Of a DNA stretch of 51,178 nt, positions 1-8,281 are shown piece by piece (the stretch's first letter is position 1; each line of letters begins with the position of its first letter). The position numbers and the translations under genes were made by a program. Source of the DNA: Deltaproteobacteria bacterium (GTDB lineage Bacteria; Desulfobacterota; Binatia; Bin18); assembly GCA_016874775.1 (NCBI GenBank), contig VGTJ01000013.1, positions 1-51,178 of the forward strand. Direction: 5' to 3'. Below the pieces are notes generated by a model. It was not told where the DNA came from, did no database searches, and saw nothing but the letters and a program-made list of their open reading frames with translations.

Positions 1-149
1 GTTGGTGTGGGAGGCCCAGCGAGTTTCGCGCGTTGGGGTTTGAGGGCGTGCTCAATGAGGTGTTGGCGACCGACATAGGTCCCCGAGATCGGGCAGGTGC
101 CCAGTACAGTCCACGTGGCGGTATCAGCCAGCAAATTGAAGAAGGTCAT
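1..149 (-). CDS. SnoaL/NTF2-like protein, N-terminal part (runs off the left edge)
   Basis: The minus strand is open from an ATG at 149 to the window edge. The translation begins MTFFNLLADTATWTV and continues through a GTYVGR segment, the usual look of the first helix and strand of SnoaL-like (NTF2 fold) proteins: a helix, then ATW.V.G..P..GTY.GR. Only about 49 residues are present, so the reaction cannot be named. The start lies 4 nt after the stop of the upstream GNAT remnant, which suggests co-transcription. Family call is by eye; the truncation is the window boundary, not a lesion. Confidence 0.55.
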   Translation of the reverse strand, partial: MTFFNLLADTATWTVLGTCPISGTYVGRQHLIEHALKPQRAKLAGPPTP

Positions 150-153
150 GCCA

Positions 154-605
154 TCACCGTTTGCCGCGGAGCCGCACATAGAGGGTCGCGCCGTAGTACG
201 CAAAACCGAGACTCTGCGCGAGCGCGAGCGAGTGTGTATTCCACGCGACCGCGCGCCATTGGAGAATTAAGCCACGAGCGAAGGCTGCGGTCGCGAGCGC
301 CTGGATGGCGGCCTGCGCAAATCCGCGGCGCCGGTGGTCTGGATGGGTAGCGACGCTAATATGCGCAATAGAAGGTAGCCAAAGTTCGTAGCTTGCTACG
401 GCACAGAGGCTATCACCGGAGAACACACCAAATGCAGGTACAGCATCCGCAGTGACTCCACTCTCTTCGATTTCGTGTGGAGGGAGTGCCGCGACGAGCG
501 CACGATAAGCAGCCGCATCTGCCGTAGAAAGTGCGCGACCACGGTGAGGCTGTGCTGCCCGAAACGTCGTGTCATCGGCATAGAGGCAGTACTCTTTTTG
601 TCGAG
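154..605 (-). pseudogene. GNAT N-acetyltransferase lacking its N-terminal part
   Basis: The reading frame shows the C-terminal half of a GNAT (FR47-like) acetyltransferase. It has HPDHRRRGFAQAAI, the acetyl-CoA pyrophosphate-binding loop, followed by NTHSLALAQSLGFAYYG, the usual closing NxxSxxLyxxLGF helix. A weak N-terminal segment (YCLYADDTTFRAAQ) can be followed back to about 605. Above that the frame carries no GNAT-like sequence, no good start, and a stop near 663. The same DNA in another frame is the tail of the secreted-protein gene at 396-1124. I read this as a deletion that fused the 3' end of one gene to the middle of another. A GTG at 426 could start only a 90-residue protein. Confidence 0.55.
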
Positions 606-1124
606 CGCCACCGTTCTGCTCTCCGTTACTCGGGTTACAAATTCGGCATCCTTCTGAGTCTTGTTACTCGGTGTGTTTCCATACAGGTTCGTCCACACTT
701 TCTGGACCAGCGTGATACTCTGCGGGAGTTGTTGCTTCCCTAAGGGGCCATCTGTACAGCGGCTAATGATGAGGACGGGGTGCTTTCGTTCTTCCACTTC
801 ATCAGGATCGGCAATGCGAAACGCTCGCATCTCATCACAAAAGCTCGGGTGCGCTTGTCCTGCGTCAGAGACGGTAACGACGGCAGGAGTGCCGAACACT
901 TTCAGACAGTGATCTTTTTGTGGAGCAGGACAGCGGTTACACACCTCCTGAGGATCATACACCCGGTACGGTGGTGACAGCGTTAATATGTTTGCCATAT
1001 CGTTAGAGGTAATCTTCGAGAGAAGCGACTGACCAGCAAGAGCGGATACGCATATTCCGTGCTGAAGAAAGACGGCCAGGAGAACGATGTGTAGTCTCGT
1101 ATATGTTTGTCGTACGGGTTTCAT
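396..1124 (-). CDS. Secreted Cys-rich protein of unknown function, C-terminus probably replaced
   Basis: The ATG at 1124 is preceded by CCAGGA and begins MKPVRQTY followed by a hydrophobic stretch and a cleavage-like SALAGQ, a typical signal peptide. The mature part has several Cys (EVCNRCPAPQKDHCLK, PSFCDE, SRCTDG), consistent with disulfides in the periplasm or outside. I do not recognise a family. From about residue 170 the frame overlaps the GNAT coding frame and turns Arg/His-rich and low in structure, so the last 60-70 residues are probably not original. Whether the protein is still functional cannot be told. The divergent gene at 1322 leaves about 200 nt for both promoters. Confidence 0.5.
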   Translation of the reverse strand: MKPVRQTYTRLHIVLLAVFLQHGICVSALAGQSLLSKITSNDMANILTLSPPYRVYDPQEVCNRCPAPQKDHCLKVFGTPAVVTVSDAGQAHPSFCDEMRAFRIADPDEVEERKHPVLIISRCTDGPLGKQQLPQSITLVQKVWTNLYGNTPSNKTQKDAEFVTRVTESRTVALDKKSTASMPMTRRFGQHSLTVVAHFLRQMRLLIVRSSRHSLHTKSKRVESLRMLYLHLVCSPVIASVP

Positions 1125-1321
1125 AGTCCTGGTCCATATCGGGGATTCCGTGAAACGCTTTATCGGTTGTCCAGCGAGGAAGGGAGGAGCGTTGTTTGTC
1201 AGCGTTGCTCTTCTCGTGCCGCTTCTCCTATTCATGCTGGAGCGTTGCAAGTGCCGACCCTCAAGAAAGATGGACACCCGTGCCTGGACTCGCAGGAGGA
1301 CAAGTACTTGCACGGAGAACC

Positions 1322-1849
1322 ATGGTATCAGCGGCCGATGCCACCAAAACGATGGTGACTACCTCAAAGCTAGCGAAAAATGACGATCCGTATCACATCA
1401 TCCAACGGATATTGGCTGAGGCGATTGAAGTAAAGAGCGAGTCAACGGATGACACTGCACGCGCCACGTTATGCGAAGAATTACAAAAGGCCGAAGAGAC
1501 GGCCAATAGCCAGAAAGAAGAAAGACGTGACTTCTGGTCTAGAGCGAACGTCGCTGATTGTGTGCTCGTACGCGCGCTACTTGATCACAACCTCGAAGCG
1601 CAAGTCGATACTATCGTCAAACTGTATCGCGAAGCCCAGTCGCGCGGTGCATCGTTACGCGAATGGCGTTCCATCGTCGAGAATTTAGATTTTATTCGCC
1701 GATTTGTACGTGCGCAGTGGAAAGCAGAAGATCAAACGCGAGTCTTACCTGCGTTGAGGAGTATCTATGAGAAGTTGGAGTTCTTCTTAGATGAGCGCAA
1801 TGGCTCAAGTGCACCTCAAGGAAGGCGGACTCGACCTCGACGGCGATGA
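1322..1849 (+). CDS. Helical, possibly TPR-like hypothetical protein
   Basis: About 175 residues from the ATG at 1322, preceded by GGAG; a second ATG at 1352 is possible. The sequence is charged and almost entirely helical, with a pattern of paired helices: a FWSRANVADCVLVRALL segment, a DTIVKLYREAQSRGASLREW segment, then an IVENLDFIRRF segment. The middle resembles helix pairs of tetratricopeptide-like solenoids, but I cannot assign a family. The C-terminus is basic (RRTRPRRR), which may contact nucleic acid. No signal peptide or membrane segment. It lies 50 nt upstream of the CoA-transferase gene and may be in the same transcript. Confidence 0.6.
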   Translation: MVSAADATKTMVTTSKLAKNDDPYHIIQRILAEAIEVKSESTDDTARATLCEELQKAEETANSQKEERRDFWSRANVADCVLVRALLDHNLEAQVDTIVKLYREAQSRGASLREWRSIVENLDFIRRFVRAQWKAEDQTRVLPALRSIYEKLEFFLDERNGSSAPQGRRTRPRRR

Positions 1850-1899
1850 GCTCCAGTGCTACACCTCCTGGCGTTACAATCCAGTGAAAGAGGGACGCT

Positions 1900-3126
1900 A
1901 TGGAAAATGGAACAACGCATCCGCGTATGCTCGCGGGCTGTAAGGTACTCGACTTCACGCAGTATCTCGCTGGACCGACCGTGACACGCCTGATGGCGGA
2001 GCTGGGAGCCGACATTGTTAAAATCGAACCTGGGCCAGGTGGCGATCCGTCGCGACTGTTGCCCTTTATCAAAGAAGGACGCAGCGGTTACTTCGTGCAA
2101 CAAAATCGTGGCAAGAAAAGTCTGTGTATCGATTTCAATAAACCTGAAGGAATTGATGTTCTTAAGGCACTGGTCAAAACGGTTGACGTTGTGGTTGAGA
2201 ACTTTGGTCCTGGTGTGATGGAGAAACGCGGGCTCGACTATGCTTCACTGAAGAAAATCAATCCCAAGATCATTATGGCCTCGATCTCCGCCTTTGGCCG
2301 CAAGAGTCCACTCTCACATCGAGTGGGATACGACCTCATTGCCCAAGCGTTTTCTGGCATTATGCACATGACTGGCGAAGCCGACGGGCCACCGCAGTTT
2401 GTCGGCTTAGGCATGGCTGATGTGAGTAGCGGCGTGCATGCGTTTGCGGCACTCGGCTTTGCGCTCTATTACCGCGAGAAAACTGGCGTGGGACAGCATA
2501 TCGACCTGGCGATGATTGATGCGCTGTACCATATGCACGAAGTGAACCTGCAGGTGCATGCCTTGAGTGGTGGAGCGTATGTTCCTCAGCGTTCAGGATC
2601 TCACCATCCGTTAGTGTGTCCAGTCGGGACCTTCAAAGGCCCAAAAGGTTGGATCGTTGTCTTAGCACTTGATCGGCAATGGGAAGGCGTGTGCAAAGCA
2701 TTGGGCAGACCAGAGCTGGTGAAAGACCCGCGCTTTGCCACTGGCGCAGACCGGGGGAAAAACCAAAAGGAACTGGTCGCGATTATCGAAAGCTGGATGC
2801 AGACCTTTGCAACCGATGAAGAAGTGGTAGCAGCGCTGGATCAACATCGCGTACCGTGTGCGCCAGTGATGTCGATTGTGGACACGCTCACGCATCCCTA
2901 TTTCAAAGCCCGCGATATGGTGCGGCAAGTGCCGGATCCGGTCTTTGGCGAGCTGACCATTCCTGGGTTTCCGTTCAAGTACTCCGAGTTTCCAGACCTG
3001 CCGAATATCCAAGCACCGTTGTTAGGCGAGCACAACGCCGAAGTGTTGCACTCGCAGTTAGGATATTCAGAAAAGCAAATCAGCGAATTGCAAGCGAAGG
3101 GTATTCTTTTTGTCGGGAACACCTAA
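1900..3126 (+). CDS. CaiB/BaiF-type CoA transferase (family III)
   Basis: Family III CoA transferases move CoA between carboxylic acids through an aspartyl-CoA thioester (formyl-CoA:oxalate, carnitine, bile acid and benzylsuccinate types). The 408-residue length is normal. The N-terminus has [21 protein letters not shown] and [13 protein letters not shown], the hallmark motifs. [11 protein letters not shown] and [18 protein letters not shown] follow. Asp174 in GMADVSSG aligns with the catalytic Asp169 of formyl-CoA transferase. The ATG is preceded by GAGGGA. The substrate cannot be read from the sequence. The next gene, a chromate-type transporter, overlaps its 3' end by 17 nt, so the two are probably co-translated though functionally unrelated. 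Confidence 0.93.
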   Translation: MENGTTHPRMLAGCKVLDFTQYLAGPTVTRLMAELGADIVKIEPGPGGDPSRLLPFIKEGRSGYFVQQNRGKKSLCIDFNKPEGIDVLKALVKTVDVVVENFGPGVMEKRGLDYASLKKINPKIIMASISAFGRKSPLSHRVGYDLIAQAFSGIMHMTGEADGPPQFVGLGMADVSSGVHAFAALGFALYYREKTGVGQHIDLAMIDALYHMHEVNLQVHALSGGAYVPQRSGSHHPLVCPVGTFKGPKGWIVVLALDRQWEGVCKALGRPELVKDPRFATGADRGKNQKELVAIIESWMQTFATDEEVVAALDQHRVPCAPVMSIVDTLTHPYFKARDMVRQVPDPVFGELTIPGFPFKYSEFPDLPNIQAPLLGEHNAEVLHSQLGYSEKQISELQAKGILFVGNT

Positions 3127-4387
3127 CCCCGCTACGCCTCAGCAAACTCGCTCTTTTGCCGAAGCGTTTCGCTATTGGTTCACACTTGGTTTTATCAACT
3201 TCGGCGGGCCAGCCGGACAGATTGCCCTCATGCATCGCGATTTAGTCGAGCGGCGTGGCTGGATTTCTGAAGAGCGTTTCTTGCACGCCTTGAACTATTG
3301 CATGCTGTTGCCTGGCCCGGAGGCGCAGCAGCTTGCCATTTATATTGGTTGGCTTCTTCATGGAGCGCGTGGCGGGGTCGTTGCTGGTGTCTTTTTCGTT
3401 CTGCCCTCGGTCTTCGTCCTGCTGTTACTGTCGTACATATACGTTGCGTATGGTCAGGTTCCAGCAGTCGCCGGAGTGCTCGCGGGTGTGAAATCGGTGG
3501 TGGTGGCGATTGTTGTTGAAGCCGTGCTCCGCATCGGTCGTCGTGCGCTCAAACGTTCAGAGCATGTCCTCATCGCTGGAGCCAGCTTTCTCCTGATCTA
3601 TTTCCTGCACGTGCCGTTTCCACTCATCGTGCTAGGTGCGGGAATTGTTGGGCTGTTGGATTCCCATCCTGCGACCAGGCTCAGGACAGGCCGCGACGCG
3701 AGTCCAGGTTCTCAGGAACAACGCTTCTTCGTGGCGCGAGTGCTGATAATCTGTCTCATATTGTGGAGTGTGCCGTTCGTTTTGTTGATTACTGTGCTTG
3801 GCTGGGACAGCGTCTATGCCCAATTGTATCGCTTCTTTACGGTCGCCGCGTTTGTCACCTTTGGTGGTGCGTATGCCGTGTTAGCGTACGTGACACAAGC
3901 TGCCGAGTCGTACGGATGGTTGACGCATGCGCAAGCCGTTGATGGACTCGCGCTCGCTGAGACGACACCAGGCCCGCTGATTATGGTGCTACAGTTTGTC
4001 GGCTTTATGGCAGGGTGGAGTCGTGCAGAGAATGTTGCCCCGCTAACAAGTGCAGTGATGGCGGCTCTGGTCACGACATATACGACGTTTCTGCCGAGTT
4101 TTATGTTCGTGCTAGTTGGAGCGCCGTATATCGAACGCTTGCGTGATAATGCGCGGCTCACTGCGGTGCTTTCTGGCATTACTGCTGCTGTTGTCGGCGT
4201 GGTTCTCAATCTTGCCTTGGTGTTCGGTCTTGCGGTGATCTGGCCATATGGGGTTGCCGCAGGACCTGACTGGTTCGCTGTCGTGCTGTGTATCGTTGCG
4301 GCCTTCCTCCTTTTTTCTCACGCCCTTGAGGTTTGGTGGGTCATCCTTTTAGGAGGCCTCTTTGGTCTGGGGCGAGAGGTTGTCTAA
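3110..4387 (+). CDS. chrA: ChrA-family chromate/anion transporter
   Basis: A 425-residue inner-membrane protein with the duplicated CHR domain. The first half carries [12 protein letters not shown] and [16 protein letters not shown]; the second carries [11 protein letters not shown] and [12 protein letters not shown], the diagnostic repeat of chromate ion transporters. Ten or more hydrophobic segments are visible. The start is a TTG at 3110 inside the end of the CoA-transferase gene, with GAAGGG 8 nt upstream; no later in-frame start would keep the first helix. The linker between the halves (about 3660-3720) contains AGGCTCAGGACAGG, a core found in the REP-like repeats of this window, so a repeat may have been absorbed into the reading frame. 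Chromate itself as substrate is only a family default. Confidence 0.9.
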   Translation: MSGTPNPATPQQTRSFAEAFRYWFTLGFINFGGPAGQIALMHRDLVERRGWISEERFLHALNYCMLLPGPEAQQLAIYIGWLLHGARGGVVAGVFFVLPSVFVLLLLSYIYVAYGQVPAVAGVLAGVKSVVVAIVVEAVLRIGRRALKRSEHVLIAGASFLLIYFLHVPFPLIVLGAGIVGLLDSHPATRLRTGRDASPGSQEQRFFVARVLIICLILWSVPFVLLITVLGWDSVYAQLYRFFTVAAFVTFGGAYAVLAYVTQAAESYGWLTHAQAVDGLALAETTPGPLIMVLQFVGFMAGWSRAENVAPLTSAVMAALVTTYTTFLPSFMFVLVGAPYIERLRDNARLTAVLSGITAAVVGVVLNLALVFGLAVIWPYGVAAGPDWFAVVLCIVAAFLLFSHALEVWWVILLGGLFGLGREVV

Positions 4388-4444
4388 TGGCTGCCACTAT
4401 CATAGAAGGGACGTGGTCCAAGAAAAGCAAAGGAGGAAGAGTCT

Positions 4445-5350
4445 ATGGCAACGATTCCAAATGAGCAAATCCAAGTGTTTGGTAAAGGCACTTTGCAAGC
4501 AGAAGGTGTCGTCATCGATAAGGAAGGCAACGCTTGGGGTGGTGGCCGCAATGGCAAAGTGTACAAAGTGAGCCCGGATGGCAAAGTCCATGAAGTCTGT
4601 CAGCTTCCCGAAGGCTCGATTCCCAACGGTGTCGCACTCGATCGCGCTGGGAATTTTGTCTATTGCGATCTCGGAAAACAGGCAGTGATGAAGTGCGCGC
4701 CAGATGGCAAGGTGTCGATGATTGCTGACAGAGTAGGGGACGTGAAACTCACGCTGCCCAACTTCTGCAGCTATGACGCTGAAGGCAATCTATATATTTC
4801 CAATTCCAGTACTGAGGACATCAGCAAAGTGTTGGGCGAAATCACCGCACCGTCACCGAAAGGCGCACTGGTGCGGGTGCGTCCGAATGGGAAGGGCGAT
4901 GTGATCGCGACCGGTATTTATCTCGCCAATGGTACGGCGATCGATCCGAAGGAAGACGCTGTCTATGTCCTGGAAAGCACGCGCAATGATGTCTTGCGTA
5001 TCCAGCTCAATAAGGACGGCACGTTTGGCAAACCGGAAATTTATTCGAAGGATTTTCCTGCGTTGCCAGACGGGATGGCGTTCGATGTCGATCGCAACCT
5101 CTACATCACGCTCCCGGCCTTTGTTACCAAGGACGGCATGACGCCTGCGAACATCGTCATCAAAGTTGATACGAATGGCAAATGGACCGAACTGATTAAT
5201 GATCCGTCAGGTCAGAAGACCATCTTCCCGACAAACTGTGCGTTTGGTGGCCCAGGCATGCAAGACCTCTTCCTTGCTAACCTGGAAGGTGACTTCTTCT
5301 CGAAAGTGCGCCTGTCGGCCAAAGGACATCCGTTGTATCATCAGAGATAG
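4445..5350 (+). CDS. SMP-30/gluconolactonase/LRE-like beta-propeller protein
   Basis: 301 residues, cytoplasmic, preceded by AGGAGG. Repeating blades of the form EGVVIDKEGNAW, GNGVALDRAGN-like PNGVALD, LPNFCSYDAEGNLYISN, NGTAIDPKEDAVYV and PDGMAFDVDRNLYI give the six-bladed propeller of the SMP-30 family. These are Ca/Zn-dependent lactonases that hydrolyse sugar lactones or related esters. The Glu in AEGVVID and the Asn and Asp in NGTAID and PDGMAFD match the metal ligands of the family. Substrate is unknown. It is transcribed in the same direction as chrA with a 57-nt gap. Confidence 0.88.
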   Translation: MATIPNEQIQVFGKGTLQAEGVVIDKEGNAWGGGRNGKVYKVSPDGKVHEVCQLPEGSIPNGVALDRAGNFVYCDLGKQAVMKCAPDGKVSMIADRVGDVKLTLPNFCSYDAEGNLYISNSSTEDISKVLGEITAPSPKGALVRVRPNGKGDVIATGIYLANGTAIDPKEDAVYVLESTRNDVLRIQLNKDGTFGKPEIYSKDFPALPDGMAFDVDRNLYITLPAFVTKDGMTPANIVIKVDTNGKWTELINDPSGQKTIFPTNCAFGGPGMQDLFLANLEGDFFSKVRLSAKGHPLYHQR

Positions 5351-5370
5351 TTGTCAGTTATCGTCTTTTT

Positions 5371-5407
5371 CCCTCTCCCTCTTAGGGAGAGGGCTAGGGA
5401 GAGGGTG
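5371..5407. repeat. Perfect 10-bp inverted repeat (CCCTCTCCCT/AGGGAGAGGG) with partial direct copy
   Basis: Arms at 5371-5380 and 5384-5393 with a 3-nt loop, followed by a near-identical CTAGGGAGAGGG at 5394-5405. It lies between the convergent gluconolactonase and lexA genes. A T-run precedes it on the plus strand rather than following it, so it is not a canonical intrinsic terminator in either direction. It resembles dispersed CCCTCTCCC-type intergenic repeats. Confidence 0.7.
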
Positions 5408-5461
5408 ACTCAATTGGGTATTGTTGATGAAAGATGAGGAAGACCTCTCTTCTCGCCTTCT

Positions 5462-5487
5462 CAATCCGCAATCCGCAATCCGCAATC
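5462..5487. repeat. Tandem heptamer CAATCCG, three copies plus a partial
   Basis: CAATCCG occurs at 5462, 5469 and 5476, and CAATCG follows at 5483. It is a short tandem repeat in the gap downstream of lexA. No coding or regulatory role is visible. Confidence 0.8.
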
Positions 5488-5512
5488 GCCATTCTGCAAT
5501 TCCCCCATTATT

Positions 5513-6139
5513 TTACCGTCTCTGCCGCAACGCCCGATACTGCCCAACTGCCACTCCTAATATCCGAGGCGCTGGAGATGTTCCCGTCAACGGAATCGGT
5601 TCATACGCTGGATTCGCAGCTTCGAGCAACAACGCCGCACCTTTCTTGCGTAGCCGTTTCACGGTGACTTCTTCTCCGAGAAGCGCGACGACAATATCGC
5701 CGGGATTGGCCGTCGCTTGTTGGCGGACAATCACATAATCCCCTTCGGTAATTCCCACCTCGATCATACTGTCGCCCTGAACCCGTAGCGCGAAGTGACT
5801 CCCGTCTCCTAACAAGGAGTTATCTAAACTTAAACTACCTTCGTGATTTTCGACCGCCAGTAATGGTCGCCCGGCGGCAACGCGTCCAAGAATGGGGATG
5901 CTGCCAGCGATCGGCGTAATAGGTTGGATGACTTCAATCGCGCGGCGACGACCAGGCGTGCGGCGTAGATAGCCTTTTCGTTCCAAAGCCGTCAGATGAT
6001 CCTTCACGCCTTGCAGGGACGTGATGTCCATTGCCTGCGCCATTTCCTCCAAAGTCGGTACGTAACCCCGCTTGCTCACAGAGGTTTCAATAATCCGTAA
6101 CAGTCGTTCTTGTCGTTCGGTGAGAGGGATAGTTGACAT
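5513..6139 (-). CDS. lexA: LexA, SOS repressor
   Basis: 208 residues. The N-terminal winged helix (about 5-70) has TERQERLLRIIETSV and a TSLQGVKDHLTALERKGYL recognition region. The self-cleavage site is Ala89-Gly90 (VAAGRP). The peptidase domain has Ser124 (GDSM) and Lys161 (EVTVKRL), the Ser-Lys dyad used for RecA*-stimulated autocleavage. The ATG at 6139 is chosen because upstream codons fall in the SOS box and promoter; the upstream TTG at 6175 is the -35 element itself. LexA should repress its own gene through the box at 6150-6169. No recA or error-prone polymerase gene lies nearby. Confidence 0.96.
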   Translation of the reverse strand: MSTIPLTERQERLLRIIETSVSKRGYVPTLEEMAQAMDITSLQGVKDHLTALERKGYLRRTPGRRRAIEVIQPITPIAGSIPILGRVAAGRPLLAVENHEGSLSLDNSLLGDGSHFALRVQGDSMIEVGITEGDYVIVRQQATANPGDIVVALLGEEVTVKRLRKKGAALLLEAANPAYEPIPLTGTSPAPRILGVAVGQYRALRQRR

Positions 6140-6145
6140 AGGTGA

Positions 6146-6175
6146 ACCATACTGTAGATAAATACAGTATGTCAA
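6146..6175 (-). promoter_or_regulatory. lexA promoter with E. coli-type SOS box
   Basis: On the minus strand: TTGACA (-35) at 6175-6170, then the palindrome TACTGTAGATAAATACAGTA at 6150-6169 (plus-strand spelling), overlapping TATGGT (-10) at 6151-6146. The palindrome has CTG-N10-CAG, the LexA operator form of E. coli and relatives. The -35/-10 spacing is 18 nt. Only TCACCT separates the -10 from the ATG and no Shine-Dalgarno is present, so the mRNA may be leaderless. The plus-strand GFA gene starts 35 nt beyond and could share the control. Confidence 0.85.
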
Positions 6176-6204
6176 GAAACGCTCTTCACAACAGGAGGTG
6201 AAGT

Positions 6205-6615
6205 ATGGCTGCTCAGATTAAAGGCGGGTGTGCATGCGGTACCGTGCGTTATGAATGTTCTGCAGAGCCGCTGATGATGGGCAATTGTCATTGCCGTGAT
6301 TGTCAGAAGGCGAGTGGGGGACCTTTTGTCACGGTCGTCGCGGTGCCGAAGGAAGCGCTCAAAATTACTGGGGAAGTGAAATATCACGAAGTCACGGGAG
6401 ATAGTGGCCAACCGATCAAGCGTGGATTTTGTGGCAAGTGTGGCTCTCGTCTGTTTGGCTTCCCATCGGTTGCTCCGTTTGTTGGGATCAGCGCCGGGAG
6501 CTTAGACGACCCGAGTTGGGTTCGACCGGTCTTTGATATTTACACCTCAAGTGCCCAGCCGTGGGATTATATGAACCCTGAACTTGCGAAATTTCCGAAG
6601 GCGCCTCCGATGTAA
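6205..6615 (+). CDS. GFA (Gfa/CENP-V) family zinc protein 1
   Basis: 136 residues, preceded by AGGAGG. Zinc ligands of the GFA fold are complete: CACG (9-12), NCHCRDCQ (28-33), and FCGKCGSRLF. The family includes glutathione-dependent formaldehyde-activating enzyme, but most members have no known reaction, and the formaldehyde role is doubtful without a neighbouring class III alcohol dehydrogenase. Its start lies 36 nt from the SOS box, so LexA control is possible. A paralogue follows at 6737, and a broken third copy is at 45604. Confidence 0.9.
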   Translation: MAAQIKGGCACGTVRYECSAEPLMMGNCHCRDCQKASGGPFVTVVAVPKEALKITGEVKYHEVTGDSGQPIKRGFCGKCGSRLFGFPSVAPFVGISAGSLDDPSWVRPVFDIYTSSAQPWDYMNPELAKFPKAPPM

Positions 6616-6736
6616 TTGTTCCGTCCGTCCCTCGCTGCTCCTGGCCTGATGACCGATGCTCTGCAGAGCGGCCGTTGGGCTAGGGGCGCTGGCCAGCCGC
6701 TTGTCATTGCTCGATTGAATACAAGGAGTCTCTATT

Positions 6737-7135
6737 ATGACCCACTCTGGACAGTGCTTATGTGGCGCGGTTCGCTATCAACTTTCGGGTGAACCCAATG
6801 TCGTGGCCTTATGCCATTGCCGCGACTGCCGACGGAGTGCAGGTGCGCCGATGGTGGCCTGGGCGATGTTTCCCGAGGCAGCCTTGACTCTGACGAAAGG
6901 CCAGCCGAAGACTATTAACTCGTCTGGTACAGCGATGCGCAGTTTCTGCGCGGACTGCGGGAGCGGGCTGTTTTACCGGAATGCAACAGTGCTCCCAGGG
7001 ATTGTCGATGTACAGTCTTCAACCCTCGACAATCCCGATGCGCTCCCACCAACCATACAAATTCAAACGGCCGAACGGCTCGGCTGGATGACGCAGGTGC
7101 ATGAACTTCCTGAATTCGAGCGATTCCCAACGTAG
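6737..7135 (+). CDS. GFA family zinc protein 2
   Basis: 132 residues, preceded by AAGGAG. It has the same zinc pattern as its neighbour: QCLCGAVRY, ALCHCRDCRRSAGAP and FCADCGSGLFY. The two proteins share the fold and the CHCRDC core but differ elsewhere, so they are an old duplication or independent acquisitions rather than a recent tandem copy. The intervening 120 nt hold no gene. Enzymatic role unknown. Confidence 0.9.
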   Translation: MTHSGQCLCGAVRYQLSGEPNVVALCHCRDCRRSAGAPMVAWAMFPEAALTLTKGQPKTINSSGTAMRSFCADCGSGLFYRNATVLPGIVDVQSSTLDNPDALPPTIQIQTAERLGWMTQVHELPEFERFPT

Positions 7136-7229
7136 GGCACCCTCGTGACTACGAGTGCTGCAGACAAAGAGCCTCAGTGGAGCCGAACGAGATCGAGGCT
7201 CTTCACTACAAGTTTAAGGAGGAATGCGT

Positions 7230-7691
7230 ATGGCAGTCAAAGCAATTCCCGACGGCTATCACACCGCGACACCTTACTTGATCGTACAGAACGCCACTGC
7301 CGCGATTGATTTCTACAAGCGTGCGCTCGGTGCCACTGAGCTGATGCGCTTGAACGGTCCTGACGGCAAAGTGGCACATGCAGAGATCAAAATCGGCAAT
7401 TCACCGATTATGCTGGCTGATGAAATGCCGCAGATGGGGTTTCGCAGTCCTCAGGCGTTTGGTGGATCACCTGTGAGTTTGATGATCTATCGTGAAGATG
7501 TGGACGCCCAATTCCGCCGGGCCACTGATGCAGGGGCAAAGGTGCTCATGCCAGTGAAAGATCAATTTTATGGTGACCGTAGCGGAACATTGGAAGATCC
7601 TTTCGGTCATGTGTGGATCCTCGCTACGCATATCGAAGATGTGCCCCTTGAGGAGATCAATCGACGTGCCGAAGCGGCGATGGCGCATTAA
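7230..7691 (+). CDS. VOC (glyoxalase/PhnB-like) family protein
   Basis: 153 residues. TPYLIVQNATAAIDFYKRAL opens the first beta-alpha-beta-beta-beta module and DPFGHVWILATH closes the second, the PhnB-type VOC layout with metal-ligand positions His and Glu. VOC proteins are glyoxalases, dioxygenases or resistance proteins; no substrate can be assigned. I start at the second ATG (7230) because AGGAGG lies only 1-2 nt from the first ATG at 7224 but about 7 nt from this one. Confidence 0.87.
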   Translation: MAVKAIPDGYHTATPYLIVQNATAAIDFYKRALGATELMRLNGPDGKVAHAEIKIGNSPIMLADEMPQMGFRSPQAFGGSPVSLMIYREDVDAQFRRATDAGAKVLMPVKDQFYGDRSGTLEDPFGHVWILATHIEDVPLEEINRRAEAAMAH

Positions 7692-7744
7692 CGAGGGTGG
7701 TCATTGCTCTTTGTTCGGAGCAGTTTCGACGCGAAGGAGATAGC

Positions 7745-8236
7745 ATGGTGACATGGAAAAAGTTGGCCGCTGTCGAGCCTGAGCTGGCAAAGATTGGCTG
7801 CTTCCTGTTGTTTCAACACGGCGTTGGTCTCGCCTTCTTAGCGACGATTCGCAAAGACGGCGGACCGCGCCTCCATCCTGTGTGCCCGGTGTTAGCGGAT
7901 GACCACCTCTACCTCTTGATTACACCTACTTCTCCCAAACGCTACGATCTGCTCCGCGATGGTCGCTATGCTCTGCAATCATTCCCGCAAGACAAGGAAG
8001 GCAGTGAGGAATTTTATATGACCGGCAGAGCTGAGTGCATCACAGATGGTGTGCTACGGGCGGCAGTGTTTCGGGCAACCAAACATATTGCTAGTGAACA
8101 TGAAGTGCTCTTCGAGCTGAAGATCGAGCAGGTTATGCACACAAGGTGGGAAAATATCGGAACACCACACATACGACCGATTCACAGAAAGTGGAGAACT
8201 TCTCGCGTCACCCAGTACGCTAATTCTAAATTGTAG
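7745..8236 (+). CDS. PNPOx-like FMN-binding split-barrel protein
   Basis: 163 residues from the ATG at 7745 (GAAGGAGA upstream). GVGLAFLATIRKDGGPRLHP and PVLADDHLYLLI are the first strands of the pyridoxamine-phosphate-oxidase-like split barrel that binds FMN or F420; RYALQSFPQDKEGSEEFYMTGRA is the second half. It is a probable general stress or flavin/F420 oxidoreductase of the pyridox_ox family, not PdxH itself. The C-terminal about 20 residues are basic and poorly conserved-looking. Confidence 0.8.
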   Translation: MVTWKKLAAVEPELAKIGCFLLFQHGVGLAFLATIRKDGGPRLHPVCPVLADDHLYLLITPTSPKRYDLLRDGRYALQSFPQDKEGSEEFYMTGRAECITDGVLRAAVFRATKHIASEHEVLFELKIEQVMHTRWENIGTPHIRPIHRKWRTSRVTQYANSKL

Positions 8237-8281
8237 GGTGGGTACTGCCCACCTTTTTCTTCTTTCGCTAAGGAGATGTTT

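Noticed and set aside
33-350. Plus-strand frame at the left edge
   Set aside because: Arg/Gly-rich, no family match, antisense to GNAT and SnoaL sequence on the minus strand.
5462-5487. CAATCCG tandem as a CRISPR array or iteron set
   Set aside because: Units are contiguous 7-mers with no spacers and only about three copies; no cas or rep gene is near.
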